Shown here in pieces: positions 8,536 through 19,285 of a stretch of 64,000 nucleotides of DNA; within the stretch, counting starts at the first letter, position 1, and the number at the start of each line of letters is the position of its first letter. Position numbers and translations under genes: made by a program. The stretch covers positions 1-64,000 of the forward strand of contig NZ_VFOM01000002.1 of assembly GCF_006716125.1 (NCBI RefSeq), given 5' to 3'. Source of the DNA: Homoserinimonas aerilata. Lineage in GTDB: Bacteria; Actinomycetota; Actinomycetes; Actinomycetales; Microbacteriaceae. Below the pieces are notes generated by a model that saw nothing but the letters and a program-made list of their open reading frames with translations, was not told the origin of the DNA and searched no databases.

Positions 8536-8916
8536 ATGGATACGACCCAACTCCTCAAGGGGGTGCTCGACGTGGCGGTGCTCGCCGTCATCCACGACGA
8601 CGACGGCTACGGCTACGACGTCGTGCGCCGACTGCGCGCGGCCGGCCTTGACGAGGTGGGCGATGCATCCGTCTATGGCACGCTGCGTCGCCTGTACGCC
8701 GGCGGCGCCCTCTCCACCTATGTCGTGCCCTCCGACGGCGGGCCGCACCGCAAGTACTACGCGATCACACCGGAGGGGCGCACCATGCTGACCGAGCAGC
8801 GCACCGACTGGGGTCGCTTCTCGACAACACTCACACGACTACTGGAGCAGCCCGGCAGCACAGCCGGGGGCACCCCTTCCACTTCCGGCATCCGCACGAT
8901 CGGGGACAGGTCATGA
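8536..8916 (+). CDS. PadR family transcriptional regulator
   Basis: 126-residue winged-helix repressor. The start at 8536 (MDTTQLLKGVLDVAVL) is preceded by GAAGGGA and matches the usual PadR N-terminus. The helix-turn-helix region includes GYGYDVVRRLRAAGL and SVYGTLRRLYAGG; the wing is in GGPHRKYYAITPEGR. No second dimerisation helix of the long PadR-s2 type is obvious. The stop overlaps the next ATG by four bases, so regulator and HAAS-type membrane protein are translationally coupled. Such pairs are usually self-repressed units responding to membrane or antimicrobial stress; the inducer here is unknown. Confidence 0.9.
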   Translation: MDTTQLLKGVLDVAVLAVIHDDDGYGYDVVRRLRAAGLDEVGDASVYGTLRRLYAGGALSTYVVPSDGGPHRKYYAITPEGRTMLTEQRTDWGRFSTTLTRLLEQPGSTAGGTPSTSGIRTIGDRS

Positions 8917-10049
8917 CCGCAACAGCATCCGCCAGCACCGCCATCCGGGAGTTCGCCGCCGCCGTACGGGCCGCGCTCGACGACCTGCCCGCCGACGACC
9001 TCGACGAGCTCACCGAAGGGCTCGAGGCAGATCTCCTCGAACAGGCGACGGATGCGGGAGCCGACTTCACGCTCGGCGATCCGCAGGCCTACGCCGAAGA
9101 GCTGCGCGCCGCCGCCGGGCTGCCCCAGCGAGATGACCGGCGCACGAAGCGGGGAGAGCAGTTCTACGCCTGGCTGGGCGAGATCCCCTCCACGGCCGCC
9201 GGACGCATCCGGTCCACTCGCTTCGGTTCCGCAGCGCTCGACTTCGCCGTCTCCCTGCGCCCGTTCTGGTGGGTGCTGCGCGGGTGGGTGGTGTTCCAGA
9301 TCCTGGCTCGGATGTTCACTTCGTGGGAATTCCACTTCGCCCTCCCACCCACAGCGTCTGGATGGCTGCTGCTCACATCGTGCCTGGTGGTGAGCATCCA
9401 ATGGGGCCGTGGACGATGGCTCTTCTGGAAATGGCTGCACGGGGTCAAGATTCTCGTGAGCATCATCGCCGTAATCACGTTGCCGTTCATGGGCGCTGCG
9501 GCGGTGGGCACACAATCGTCGATCGCACACGCCAGGGAGGACTATGCAATGGGCGCCGAGCCCAGCTCGGGCCTGCGGATGAATGGAAGCGATGTGACGA
9601 ACATCTTCGCCTACGACGCCGATGGTACGCCGCTGCGCGAGGTGCAGCTCTTCGACCAGACGGGAAATCCCCTCATGGCCTCCTATGACCCCGGGATGTC
9701 CTGGCTATGGGCCGGAATCGACAATTCAGGATACGAGTTCGGCTATGTCCCCAATGAGAGGGCGGGCCGCAGCGGCTGGAATGTGTTTCCACTGGACACC
9801 GTCGATGCCCGCGGCCTCAGCTATGACCGCGACGGCCGCGAGGTCATCGACCGCTCCCGGGTGACAGACGCCCCTCTTCCATTCGAAAAAGCGCGCCCGC
9901 TCTCAGCGCTCCCCGAGCCCGACGATGCAACGGAGGGCCCGTCCGAGAGTCCGGCCCCCGGCGACGAGACGCCCGCCGCCCCCGAATCGACAGAACCGGA
10001 TGCCGTGCCGGACGGTTCGCAGCAGTTGGCTCCGGCACCGGTGGGGTGA
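8913..10049 (+). CDS. HAAS-domain membrane protein coupled to PadR
   Basis: 378-residue protein. Residues ~10-75 form a helical HAAS-like signalling module (LDDLPADDLDELTEGLEADL then an acidic/Ala-rich helix), the domain typically paired with PadR regulators. Three or so transmembrane helices follow (residues ~110-205), then an extracytoplasmic beta-rich region (about 210-320, e.g. NIFAYDADGTPLREVQLFD) and a Pro/Glu/Ser-rich disordered C-terminus. Overlaps padR by ATGA. The combination suggests an envelope sensor controlling or controlled by the repressor, but ligand and output are unknown. The external domain was not recognised as a named family. Confidence 0.8.
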   Translation: MTATASASTAIREFAAAVRAALDDLPADDLDELTEGLEADLLEQATDAGADFTLGDPQAYAEELRAAAGLPQRDDRRTKRGEQFYAWLGEIPSTAAGRIRSTRFGSAALDFAVSLRPFWWVLRGWVVFQILARMFTSWEFHFALPPTASGWLLLTSCLVVSIQWGRGRWLFWKWLHGVKILVSIIAVITLPFMGAAAVGTQSSIAHAREDYAMGAEPSSGLRMNGSDVTNIFAYDADGTPLREVQLFDQTGNPLMASYDPGMSWLWAGIDNSGYEFGYVPNERAGRSGWNVFPLDTVDARGLSYDRDGREVIDRSRVTDAPLPFEKARPLSALPEPDDATEGPSESPAPGDETPAAPESTEPDAVPDGSQQLAPAPVG

Positions 10050-10055
10050 CCGGCG

Positions 10056-10178
10056 ATGACCTCCCCTGGACGCCGCCGTACAGGCTCCCCCATCGATCCG
10101 GCCGCGCTGGAGCTACCGCCGACCTTCACGGTCGAGGTGCCGCTGACGCTCGGGAACGGCGCATCGGCATCCGGTTAA
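10056..10178 (+). CDS. Possible 40-residue peptide after the HAAS protein
   Basis: ATG at 10056, six bases after the preceding stop, with GGTGGGG upstream as a possible ribosome-binding site. Encodes a 40-residue Pro/Ala/Gly-rich peptide (MTSPGRRRTGSPIDP...) with no transmembrane helix. Could be a small coupled gene or the decayed end of a longer one. Weak evidence; no family recognised. Confidence 0.25.
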   Translation: MTSPGRRRTGSPIDPAALELPPTFTVEVPLTLGNGASASG

Positions 10179-10474
10179 AGCTTCGAAACTTGTCATTCGA
10201 TGAGGTGGGTCTTTCTCGAATCACAGCCGTGTAGTTATCCACAGGTGATTGCACATGTGGAAAGACGCTCGCCGCGAGATTTCGCCCGAGAAGACCGCGT
10301 CGAGTACGCCAATCGGCGGCTCGGGGCGCTCTGGAGCAACCGAAAGGCGTACTCGAGCGGCATGCTCCAGCGACGGCGCGGCGCAAGCATCGGCGCGCGC
10401 CAGCATCCAGACGGGCCGACACCGGATGGGAGCGGGCGTGCCCAGCCGCAACCACAGGGAGAAGAGAAAAAGTG
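10179..10474. other. Intergenic region between PadR operon and tRNA-Ala
   Basis: About 300 bases with no credible gene. It holds a perfect DnaA box TTATCCACA at 10235-10243 inside the repeat at 10233-10254, and a second half-site TGTGGAAA at 10256-10263. The remainder shows no clear hairpin or promoter to me. Confidence 0.5.
10233..10254 (-). repeat. Intergenic element with DnaA box (copy B)
   Basis: Reverse-strand partner of 6079-6100, identical at 20 of 22 positions. Both copies share CCTGTGGATAACT and have a further CCACnTGTG-like half-site on the same side. Both lie in intergenic DNA about 9-13 kb from oriC. Confidence 0.6.
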
Positions 10475-10547
10475 TGGAGCCTAGGAGATTCGAACTCCTG
10501 ACATCCTGCTTGCAAAGCAGGCGCTCTACCAACTGAGCTAAGGCCCC
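10475..10547 (-). tRNA. tRNA-Ala (TGC anticodon)
   Basis: 73-base cloverleaf reading GGGGCCTTAGCTCAGTTGG... on the minus strand. Acceptor stem GGGGCCT pairs with AGGCTCC (one G-T), followed by the discriminator A. D-arm AGCTCAGTTGGTAGAGC; anticodon stem CCTGC/GCAGG with loop TTTGCAA, giving anticodon TGC (reads GCN Ala codons); T-arm AGGAGTTCGAATCTCCT. The terminal CCA is not encoded. Confidence 0.95.
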
Positions 10548-10580
10548 GGAGGGGGTGCGAGATTCGAGAAGAATCGTGCG

Positions 10581-10654
10581 TGGGGATACCAGGACTTGAA
10601 CCTGGGACCTCTTCGTTATCAGCGAAGCGCTCTAACCGCCTGAGCTATATCCCC
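10581..10654 (-). tRNA. tRNA-Ile (GAT anticodon)
   Basis: 74-base cloverleaf reading GGGGATATAGCTCAGGCGG... on the minus strand. Perfect 7-base acceptor stem GGGGATA/TATCCCC plus discriminator A; anticodon stem CTTCG/CGAAG with loop CTGATAA, anticodon GAT (Ile ATC/ATT); T-arm with GTTCAAGTC. Lies between DUF3566 and tRNA-Ala, the standard actinobacterial order downstream of gyrA. Confidence 0.95.
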
Positions 10655-10707
10655 GTTTATGGGCAGATACGAGAGTATCGTACGCTGACCCTTTTCTTTA
10701 AATCGGG

Positions 10708-11115
10708 TCAGTTGTTGGTGAACCCGACGAGCAGCCCGCCCGTGATCTTCACCGTGAAGTTGTACAGCAGCGCCGCGACGGCGCCGAGCGCGGTGCCGAC
10801 GATGGTGTTCAGCAGGGCCACGATGACGGAGAAGCCGACCACCTGGATGAGCGACAGGCTGTTCATGAGACTGAACGAGTCCCCGCCCGTGACGTCCGCG
10901 ATCATCGAGTCGAGGTCGCTGAAGATGCCGAGGGTGCTGAGCAGCAGCCAGCTGAGGAACGTCAGCACGATCAGCACGATGCCGAGCGTCACCGCGATGA
11001 GGAACGACAGCTTGATGGCCGACCAGAAGTCGATGTACACCAACCGCAGGCGAACCTGCTTCGACGATACGGCTTTCTGCGACTTGCGCTGAAGTTTCTC
11101 GGCGACGCTACTCAT
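10708..11115 (-). CDS. DUF3566 transmembrane protein following gyrA
   Basis: 135-residue membrane protein of the DUF3566 type regularly found just after gyrA in Actinomycetota. A basic N-terminus ([24 protein letters not shown]) leads into two strong transmembrane helices (residues ~35-65 and ~92-118) separated by a loop of about 25 residues. The ATG overlaps the gyrA stop by eight bases, so it is the last gene of the gyrB-gyrA unit. Function unknown. Confidence 0.88.
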   Translation of the reverse strand: MSSVAEKLQRKSQKAVSSKQVRLRLVYIDFWSAIKLSFLIAVTLGIVLIVLTFLSWLLLSTLGIFSDLDSMIADVTGGDSFSLMNSLSLIQVVGFSVIVALLNTIVGTALGAVAALLYNFTVKITGGLLVGFTNN

Positions 11116-13762
11116 CTACGACCTCGTCCTTCGTGATTTCGGTGGCATCCGTGTCGGCTGCATCCGTATCAACAATGCTTGTCTCATCCGTGCCTGCAGT
11201 GTCGCCGACAGAATCCTGTTCGTCATTCTGCCCGTCGTTGCTGGACACATCCTGACCCAGGTTTCGCTCACTGTTGCGAGCGACCGCGATGATCCTGTCG
11301 TTCTCGCCGAACCGCGCGAAGACGACGCCCATCGTGTCACGACCCTTGGCCGGGACCTCGGCGACAGACGAGCGTACCACCTTGCCCCCGGCAAGAACCA
11401 CAAGAACCTCGTCATCCTCGGCCACGATGAGGGCGCCGGCGAGATCGCCGCGGGCCTCCTGCAGCTTCGCGACCTTGATGCCGAGGCCGCCGCGATTCTG
11501 CACGCGGTACTGGTCGACGGAGGTCCTCTTGGCGAAGCCGCCCTCCGTCACGACGAAGACGAAACCGGCATCCGTGACGACGGATGCGTCGAGCAGGTGG
11601 TCGCCGTCTCTGAAGTGCATTCCGATGACGCCGGACGTCGCGCGGCCCATCGGGCGCAGCGCCTCGTCGCTGGCGGTGAAGCGGATCGACATGCCCTGGT
11701 GTGAGACCAGCAGCAGGTCGGAGTCGTCCTCCACGAGCATCGCCGACACCAGTTCGTCCTCATCGCGCAGGTTGATGGCGATGATGCCGCCCGAACGATT
11801 CGTGTCGTACTCGGTGAGGGCCGTCTTCTTGATCAGCCCGCCGCGGGTCGCGAGTGCCAGGTACTTCGCCGCCGAATAGTCCCGGATGTCCAGGATCTGG
11901 GCGATCTCCTCATCCGCCTGGAGCGCAAGCAGGTTGGCGACGTGCTGGCCCTTCGCATCGCGGCCGGCCTCCTGCAGCTCATACGCCTTCGCGCGGTAGA
12001 CGCGGCCCTTGTTGGTGAAGAACAGCAGCCAGTGGTGGGTCGTCGTGACGAAGAAGTGCTCGACCACGTCGTCCGCGCGCAGCTGGGCGCCCTTGACTCC
12101 CTTGCCGCCGCGGTGCTGGCTGCGGTAGTTGTCGCTGCGCGTGCGCTTGACGTACCCGCCGCGCGTGACGGTGACCACCATCTCCTCTTCGGGGATGAGG
12201 TCCTCCATGTTCATGTCGCCGTCGAAGCCGAACATGATCTCGGTGCGGCGGTCGTCGCCGAACTTCTCGATCAGCTCGGTGAGCTCCTCGCTGACAATGT
12301 CGCGCTGACGCTGCGGGCTGGCGAGGATCGCGTTGAAGTCGATGATGAGCGCTTCGATCTTGTCGTGCTCGTCGATGATCTTCTGGCGTTCGAGGGCGGC
12401 GAGCCGGCGCAGCTGCATGTCGAGGATCGCGCTGGCCTGCAGCTCGTCGATGTCGAGCAGCGCCATGAGGCCTTCGCGCGCCTCGTCGACGGTGGGCGAG
12501 CGCCGGATGAGGGCGATCACCTCGTCGAGCGCGTCGAGCGCCTTCAGATAGCCGCGCAGGATGTGCGCACGCTCCTCCGCCTTGCGCAGGCGGAACCTGG
12601 TACGCCGCACGATGACGTCGATCTGGTGGGCTGCCCACTCGGTGATGAAGCCGTCGAGCGAGAGGGTGCGCGGGATGCCGTCGACGATCGCGAGCATGTT
12701 CGCGCCGAAGTTCTCCTGCAGCTGGGTGTGCTTGAAGAGGTTGTTGAGCACGACCTTCGCGACGGCGTCGCGCTTGAGCACGATGACGAGACGCTGGCCG
12801 GTACGCCCTGAGGTCTCGTCGCGGATGTCCGCGATACCGGTGATCTTGCCGTCCTTGACGAGGTCGGCGATCTTCAGTGCGAGGTTGTCGGGGTTGACCT
12901 GGTACGGCAGCTCCGTGACGACGAGGCAGGTGCGACCCTGCAACTCCTCGACGTTGACCACGGCGCGCATCGTGATCGATCCGCGGCCCGTGCGGTACGC
13001 ATCCTGAATTCCCTTGGTGCCCAGGATCTGCGCGCCGGTCGGGAAGTCGGGGCCCTTGACGCGCTGCATCAGGGCCTCGAGCAGTTCCTCCTGGCTCGCC
13101 TCGGGGTTCGCCAGGTGCCACAGGGCGGCCTGGCCGACCTCGCGCAGATTGTGCGGCGGGATGTTGGTGGCCATTCCGACGGCGATGCCGACGGAACCGT
13201 TGACCAGAAGGTTCGGGAACCGGCTCGGGAGCACGGTCGGCTCCTGCGTGCGCCCGTCGTAGTTGTCCTGGAAGTCAACGGTGCCCTCTTCGATGTCGCG
13301 CACCATCTCGAGCGCGAGGGGGGCCATCTTCGTCTCGGTGTACCGGTGGGCGGCCGCGCCGTCGTTGCCGGGCGAACCGAAGTTGCCCTGCCCGAGCGCG
13401 AGCGGGTAGCGCAGGCTCCACGGCTGCACGAGACGCACGAGCGCGTCGTACACGGAGGAGTCACCGTGCGGGTGGAACTGGCCCATGACGTCGCCGATGA
13501 CGCGGGTGCACTTGGAGAAGCCCTTGTCGGGGCGGTAGCCGCCGTCGTACATGGCGTAGATTACGCGGCGGTGCACGGGCTTGAGGCCGTCACGCACCTC
13601 CGGCAGCGCCCGACCGACGATGACGCTCATCGCGTAGTCGAGGTAGGAGCGCTGCATCTCCAGCTGCAGGTCGACCTGCGTCACCTTGTCGTGCGCGGTG
13701 TCGATCTCTTTGCCCGGGATGTGATCGTCGGTGGGGTTCTCGGTGTTGTCGTTGTCAGCCAT
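11108..13762 (-). CDS. gyrA: DNA gyrase subunit A
   Basis: Breakage-reunion subunit of gyrase, which introduces negative supercoils using ATP bound by GyrB. The catalytic Tyr is in [10 protein letters not shown]. The quinolone-resistance region reads [15 protein letters not shown], with Ser and Asp at the usual sensitive positions. The C-terminal domain has the GyrA box ([10 protein letters not shown]) and beta-pinwheel repeats. 884 residues, longer than average because of an acidic Asp/Thr-rich tail of ~45 residues after [11 protein letters not shown] start at 13762. It follows gyrB by 65 bases and overlaps the DUF3566 gene. Confidence 0.98.
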   Translation of the reverse strand: MADNDNTENPTDDHIPGKEIDTAHDKVTQVDLQLEMQRSYLDYAMSVIVGRALPEVRDGLKPVHRRVIYAMYDGGYRPDKGFSKCTRVIGDVMGQFHPHGDSSVYDALVRLVQPWSLRYPLALGQGNFGSPGNDGAAAHRYTETKMAPLALEMVRDIEEGTVDFQDNYDGRTQEPTVLPSRFPNLLVNGSVGIAVGMATNIPPHNLREVGQAALWHLANPEASQEELLEALMQRVKGPDFPTGAQILGTKGIQDAYRTGRGSITMRAVVNVEELQGRTCLVVTELPYQVNPDNLALKIADLVKDGKITGIADIRDETSGRTGQRLVIVLKRDAVAKVVLNNLFKHTQLQENFGANMLAIVDGIPRTLSLDGFITEWAAHQIDVIVRRTRFRLRKAEERAHILRGYLKALDALDEVIALIRRSPTVDEAREGLMALLDIDELQASAILDMQLRRLAALERQKIIDEHDKIEALIIDFNAILASPQRQRDIVSEELTELIEKFGDDRRTEIMFGFDGDMNMEDLIPEEEMVVTVTRGGYVKRTRSDNYRSQHRGGKGVKGAQLRADDVVEHFFVTTTHHWLLFFTNKGRVYRAKAYELQEAGRDAKGQHVANLLALQADEEIAQILDIRDYSAAKYLALATRGGLIKKTALTEYDTNRSGGIIAINLRDEDELVSAMLVEDDSDLLLVSHQGMSIRFTASDEALRPMGRATSGVIGMHFRDGDHLLDASVVTDAGFVFVVTEGGFAKRTSVDQYRVQNRGGLGIKVAKLQEARGDLAGALIVAEDDEVLVVLAGGKVVRSSVAEVPAKGRDTMGVVFARFGENDRIIAVARNSERNLGQDVSSNDGQNDEQDSVGDTAGTDETSIVDTDAADTDATEITKDEVVDE

Positions 13763-13827
13763 GAATTCTCTGTTCTTCGAAGCGGTGATGGGATTCTGAG
13801 GTGGCCCCGGGGGGCCTGCTCACCCCG

Positions 13828-16047
<2,220 letters not shown>

Positions 16048-16563
16048 TCAACCGTAAGTATCGCGAGGGCCGCGCCCTGGAATCGATCTGGGGCCCCGTT
16101 TCCAGGAAGGGGCGTTCGGTCCGCTGAAGCGAACCGAGTCGATGCCCGCATCCGGGAACTCCCGCGCGATGTGCGTCATGATCTGCACCCTCATCAGGCG
16201 CAGCTGCGTGGCCCATGCCGTCGAATCGCAGCGCACCGTCAGCACACCCTCCTCGATGCCGATCGGCGAGGAATGCTCCGCGGTCTCCTCCCCCACGATC
16301 CGGTCCCACGAGGCGATCACCTCCGACCGCGCGATCGGAGAATTCCAGCCCAGCCGGCTGGTGAGCGCATCCATGACGTCGCCGATGCCGTGCGGATCCC
16401 TGCCGGAGCCGAAGGGCGTGCTCGCGCCGGGCTCCTTCTTCGAGCGTTTGCGTGCATCCCGGGAGCGCGACGACCCATCACCGAAGACGCGCCTGAAGCG
16501 CAGATACACCTCGACATGCTCCTGGGCATCCGCAACTGGCTTCTGATCCGCCGGCTCAGCCAT
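16048..16563 (-). CDS. dciA: DciA/DUF721 family replication protein
   Basis: 171-residue protein of the DUF721 family, the bacterial helicase operator DciA that loads or guides DnaB in species lacking DnaC. The N-terminal third is basic and disordered (RRVFGDGSSRSRDARKRSKK). The C-terminal domain has the family features WNSPIARSEVIASWDRIVG, GIEEGVLTVRCDSTAWATQL and the GRGPRDTYG tail. ATG at 16563 overlaps the recF stop by eight bases; another ATG at 16575 is possible. Located recF-dciA-gyrB, the usual actinobacterial order. The presence of dnaB at 48.8 kb fits. Confidence 0.88.
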   Translation of the reverse strand: MAEPADQKPVADAQEHVEVYLRFRRVFGDGSSRSRDARKRSKKEPGASTPFGSGRDPHGIGDVMDALTSRLGWNSPIARSEVIASWDRIVGEETAEHSSPIGIEEGVLTVRCDSTAWATQLRLMRVQIMTHIAREFPDAGIDSVRFSGPNAPSWKRGPRSIPGRGPRDTYG

Positions 16564-17740
16564 CCGACTCACCATGTGTGGAGCCATCCACGATCGTGCC
16601 GCCCGAGATGTGCACCGTGTGGGCGCGCAACTGCTCGGGAACATCATCGTGAACGGCAGCGGTGATGAGTACCTGTTCGACATCATGAACCGCGGATGCC
16701 AGTCTTCCGCGCCGCTTCTCATCCAGTTCGGCGAACACATCATCGAGGATCAGCACCGGGTCACCCGTCGAGGATTCCCGCCGCAGAAGCTGGGCCGACG
16801 CGAGCTTGAGGGCCAGCGCGAAGGACCAGGACTCACCATGACTCGCATAGCCGCGCGCCGGAAGCCGGTTCAACTCAAGCACGAGATCGTCGCGATGCGG
16901 CCCGACGAGCGTGACCGCTCGATCCAATTCGCTGCGGCGGAGCCGCTCGAGTGAATTTCTGAACGCGACCGCAGTATCCGCGGCACTGATCGCGCCACTG
17001 CGCGCATCCGACGGGGTCTCGTCGTCATCCTCGCCGCCGGATGACAGGATGCTCAGGGCATTGGAGAGCGTCGCATGATGGTCTTCACCGGCGATCGTCT
17101 CGTAGGCCGCGGCCACCTCGGGCAACAGGCGGGCGACAAGACCCGTTCGGGCTTCGATCAGCTGGGACCCGAGATCGACCAGGCGCTCATCCCACACCTC
17201 GAGTGTGCTGAGCTGAGAACCCTTGACCCCGGATGCTCGAGCCGACTTGAGAAGCGTGTTGCGCTGTCGCAGAACCCTGTCGTAATCGGCGATGACCCCG
17301 GCCATCCGCGGGGAGAGCTGCACCAGCAGCTCGTCGAGAAAGCGGCGCCGACCCGAGGGCTCCCCGCGCACGAGCGCCAGATCCTCCGGAGCGAACAACA
17401 CGCTCGAGAAATAGCGCGGAAGCTCACGGGGCTTGATGGCGGACCTGTTGACCTGCGCCTTGTTCGCGGCACCCCGATTGATCTGGACCTCGACGAGCAG
17501 CTGGCGTTCACCGTGCTGCAGTCGGGCCCGAACGATCGCAGCCTGCTGACCCTGCCTGATCATGGCCTGATCACTCGACACCCGATGCGATCCGAGCGTG
17601 CTCAGAAAGCCGAGCGACTCGACCAGATTCGTCTTGCCCTGGCCGTTGCTGCCCACGAAAAGGTTCGGGCCCGTTTCAAGCGGGACCTCTGCGCGCGAGT
17701 AGTTCCTGAAATCGGTGAGACTGAGGTGCGAGACGAACAA
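16556..17740 (-). CDS. recF: DNA replication and repair protein RecF
   Basis: SMC-like ATPase that loads RecA at gaps in damaged DNA. Starts with TTG at 17740 (MFVSHLSLTDFRNYSRAEV), two bases after the dnaN stop. Walker A is GSNGQGKTNLVES, the signature region includes SHGESWSFALALKLA, and Walker B is VLILDDVFAELDEKRR. 394 residues is normal, with a modest Asp/Glu-rich insertion near residue 235 (GGEDDDET). Probably co-transcribed and coupled with dnaN upstream and dciA downstream. Confidence 0.96.
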   Translation of the reverse strand: MFVSHLSLTDFRNYSRAEVPLETGPNLFVGSNGQGKTNLVESLGFLSTLGSHRVSSDQAMIRQGQQAAIVRARLQHGERQLLVEVQINRGAANKAQVNRSAIKPRELPRYFSSVLFAPEDLALVRGEPSGRRRFLDELLVQLSPRMAGVIADYDRVLRQRNTLLKSARASGVKGSQLSTLEVWDERLVDLGSQLIEARTGLVARLLPEVAAAYETIAGEDHHATLSNALSILSSGGEDDDETPSDARSGAISAADTAVAFRNSLERLRRSELDRAVTLVGPHRDDLVLELNRLPARGYASHGESWSFALALKLASAQLLRRESSTGDPVLILDDVFAELDEKRRGRLASAVHDVEQVLITAAVHDDVPEQLRAHTVHISGGTIVDGSTHGESDG

Positions 17741-17742
17741 CG

Positions 17743-18891
17743 CTAGCGAAGCAACAGGTTCGGCTGAAGCAGGTACTTGTAGCTGTCGGCGGCCGGCTGG
17801 TCCTTCGACGTCTGACTGGTGATGAGCACAGGGCCCGGCTTGTTGGGGTTCTCGGTGCGCGTGAAGCTGATGCGCACGAACTCCGAGTGAACCGCGCTCA
17901 GACCATCGAGCAGGAACTGCGGCTTCAACGAGACGACCATGTCGCCACCGTTGAGATGCGCGTCGATGGCCTCGGATGCCTGGGCCTGCTCACTGCCGAT
18001 CGCCTCGAGGGTGAGGCCATCCGTCGTGAAGGTGAAGCGCAGCGCGGCCTCCCGCTCGAGAACGAGCGAGACACGACGCACGGCCTCGATGAGCTCGCCC
18101 GTGTTGAGAACCGCGTAGTTCTCGACATCCTCGGGGAAGAGCCTCTTGACCGGCGGGAAGTTTCCCTTGATCAGCAGCGATGTGACGGTCTTCTGATCGG
18201 CCCGGAACGCGATGATCTCGCGCTCGTCCTTGTTCGTGATGGCAACCGAGATGGTGCCGCTGTGCCCGAAGGTCTTGCCGATCTCCTGCAGGGTGCGCGC
18301 AGGTACCAGCGCGGTGATCGGCTCAGAGATGACCGTGTCGCCGGCGTCCCACTCGATCTCGCGCACCGCGACGCGGTAGCGGTCGGTCGCGATGAGACTG
18401 AGGCTCGTCTGCGTCACCTCGAGCTGCACACCCGTGATGACAGGCGTGACATCGTCGCGGGATGCGGCGACCGCGACCTGCGAGACGGCATCCGAGAAGG
18501 CATCCGCCGGCAGAAGACCGGACTGCTCCTCGACCTCGGGCAGGGTCGGGTACTCCTCGACGGGCATGCTCAGGAGGGTGAAGTGGGCGGGACCACAGAC
18601 GACCGAAATCTTGGAACCGTCTGTGGAGAACTGCACGGGAGCGTTCGGGAGCCTGCTCGCGATGTCAGCCAGGAGCCGACCGGAGACCAGGATGACGCCC
18701 GGCTCCTCGACACTCGCCTCGATCGTCGTCTGGGCCGAGACCTCGTAATCGAACGATGACAGCCGGAGTCCGGCATCCGTCGTCTCGATGAGGATGCCGC
18801 TGAGGATCGGAAGGGTCGTGCGCTGTGGCAGGAGCTTCACGGCAAACGAGACGGCCTCACTGAAAACGTCGCGGTTGACCTGAAACTTCAT
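17743..18891 (-). CDS. dnaN: DNA polymerase III subunit beta (sliding clamp)
   Basis: 382-residue sliding clamp that tethers the replicative polymerase to DNA. Three topologically equivalent domains follow MKFQVNRDVFSEAVSFAVKL; recognisable stretches include RTTLPILSGI, ATDRYRVAVREI and FPPVKRLFP. The C-terminus ends KYLLQPNLLLR instead of the common -MPMRL, as in other actinobacteria. ATG at 18891 behind AAGGGA. First gene of the dnaN-recF-dciA unit, transcribed in the same direction as dnaA, with oriC between. Confidence 0.98.
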   Translation of the reverse strand: MKFQVNRDVFSEAVSFAVKLLPQRTTLPILSGILIETTDAGLRLSSFDYEVSAQTTIEASVEEPGVILVSGRLLADIASRLPNAPVQFSTDGSKISVVCGPAHFTLLSMPVEEYPTLPEVEEQSGLLPADAFSDAVSQVAVAASRDDVTPVITGVQLEVTQTSLSLIATDRYRVAVREIEWDAGDTVISEPITALVPARTLQEIGKTFGHSGTISVAITNKDEREIIAFRADQKTVTSLLIKGNFPPVKRLFPEDVENYAVLNTGELIEAVRRVSLVLEREAALRFTFTTDGLTLEAIGSEQAQASEAIDAHLNGGDMVVSLKPQFLLDGLSAVHSEFVRISFTRTENPNKPGPVLITSQTSKDQPAADSYKYLLQPNLLLR

Positions 18892-18991
18892 GGAGGATCC
18901 CTTCAGCTACGGAACACATGCGTCCGTGGGGCTTAATACTGGCACAGACCTGAGACAGACGGGCCAGCAGCTGCGGGGAGGACGCAGGCCG

Positions 18992-19260
18992 AGCCCGTCA
19001 TCCACAGGGTTATCTCAAGTCCCAATCAATTGTTAAAGAATTTAACATCATTAACCGCTGTGGGAACTGTGGATAACCGAGGCGATGCCAATCAGGAGCG
19101 GGAAAGTACAACCGTGTGAGTTGTGGACGGCCTGTGCAGTCGAAGTCACGGACATGTGATTCGTCGACGGCGCCCGACGGCTGTTTCCACAAGCCCGCGA
19201 ATTCCATCCACATGGCTGCGGCGTGTTATTCACAGTTATCCACAGACTTTCCACAACTGT
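18992..19260. other. oriC: Chromosomal replication origin oriC
   Basis: Intergenic region of about 390 bases between dnaA and dnaN. Perfect DnaA boxes (TTATCCACA) are at 19068-19076 (minus) and 19236-19244 (plus). Close variants: TCATCCACA 18998-19006, TTATTCACA 19226-19234, CCATCCACA 19204-19212, TGTGGATTG 19258-19266 and several TTTCCACA half-sites. An AT-rich stretch at 19027-19055 (caattgttaaagaatttaac...) is the best duplex-unwinding candidate in an otherwise GC-rich segment. Position and composition make this the origin; the exact edges are approximate. Confidence 0.9.
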
Positions 19261-19285
19261 GGATTGCGGTGTGTCGAGACCGGAA

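Noticed and set aside
10046..10234. 62-codon frame from GTG 10046
   Set aside because: Starts inside the preceding gene's stop region without a site of its own; the frame from 10056 is slightly better but also weak.
10475..10654. tRNA genes as integration site of a mobile element
   Set aside because: No integrase or direct repeat of a tRNA 3' end was seen near them; the order is standard for actinobacteria.
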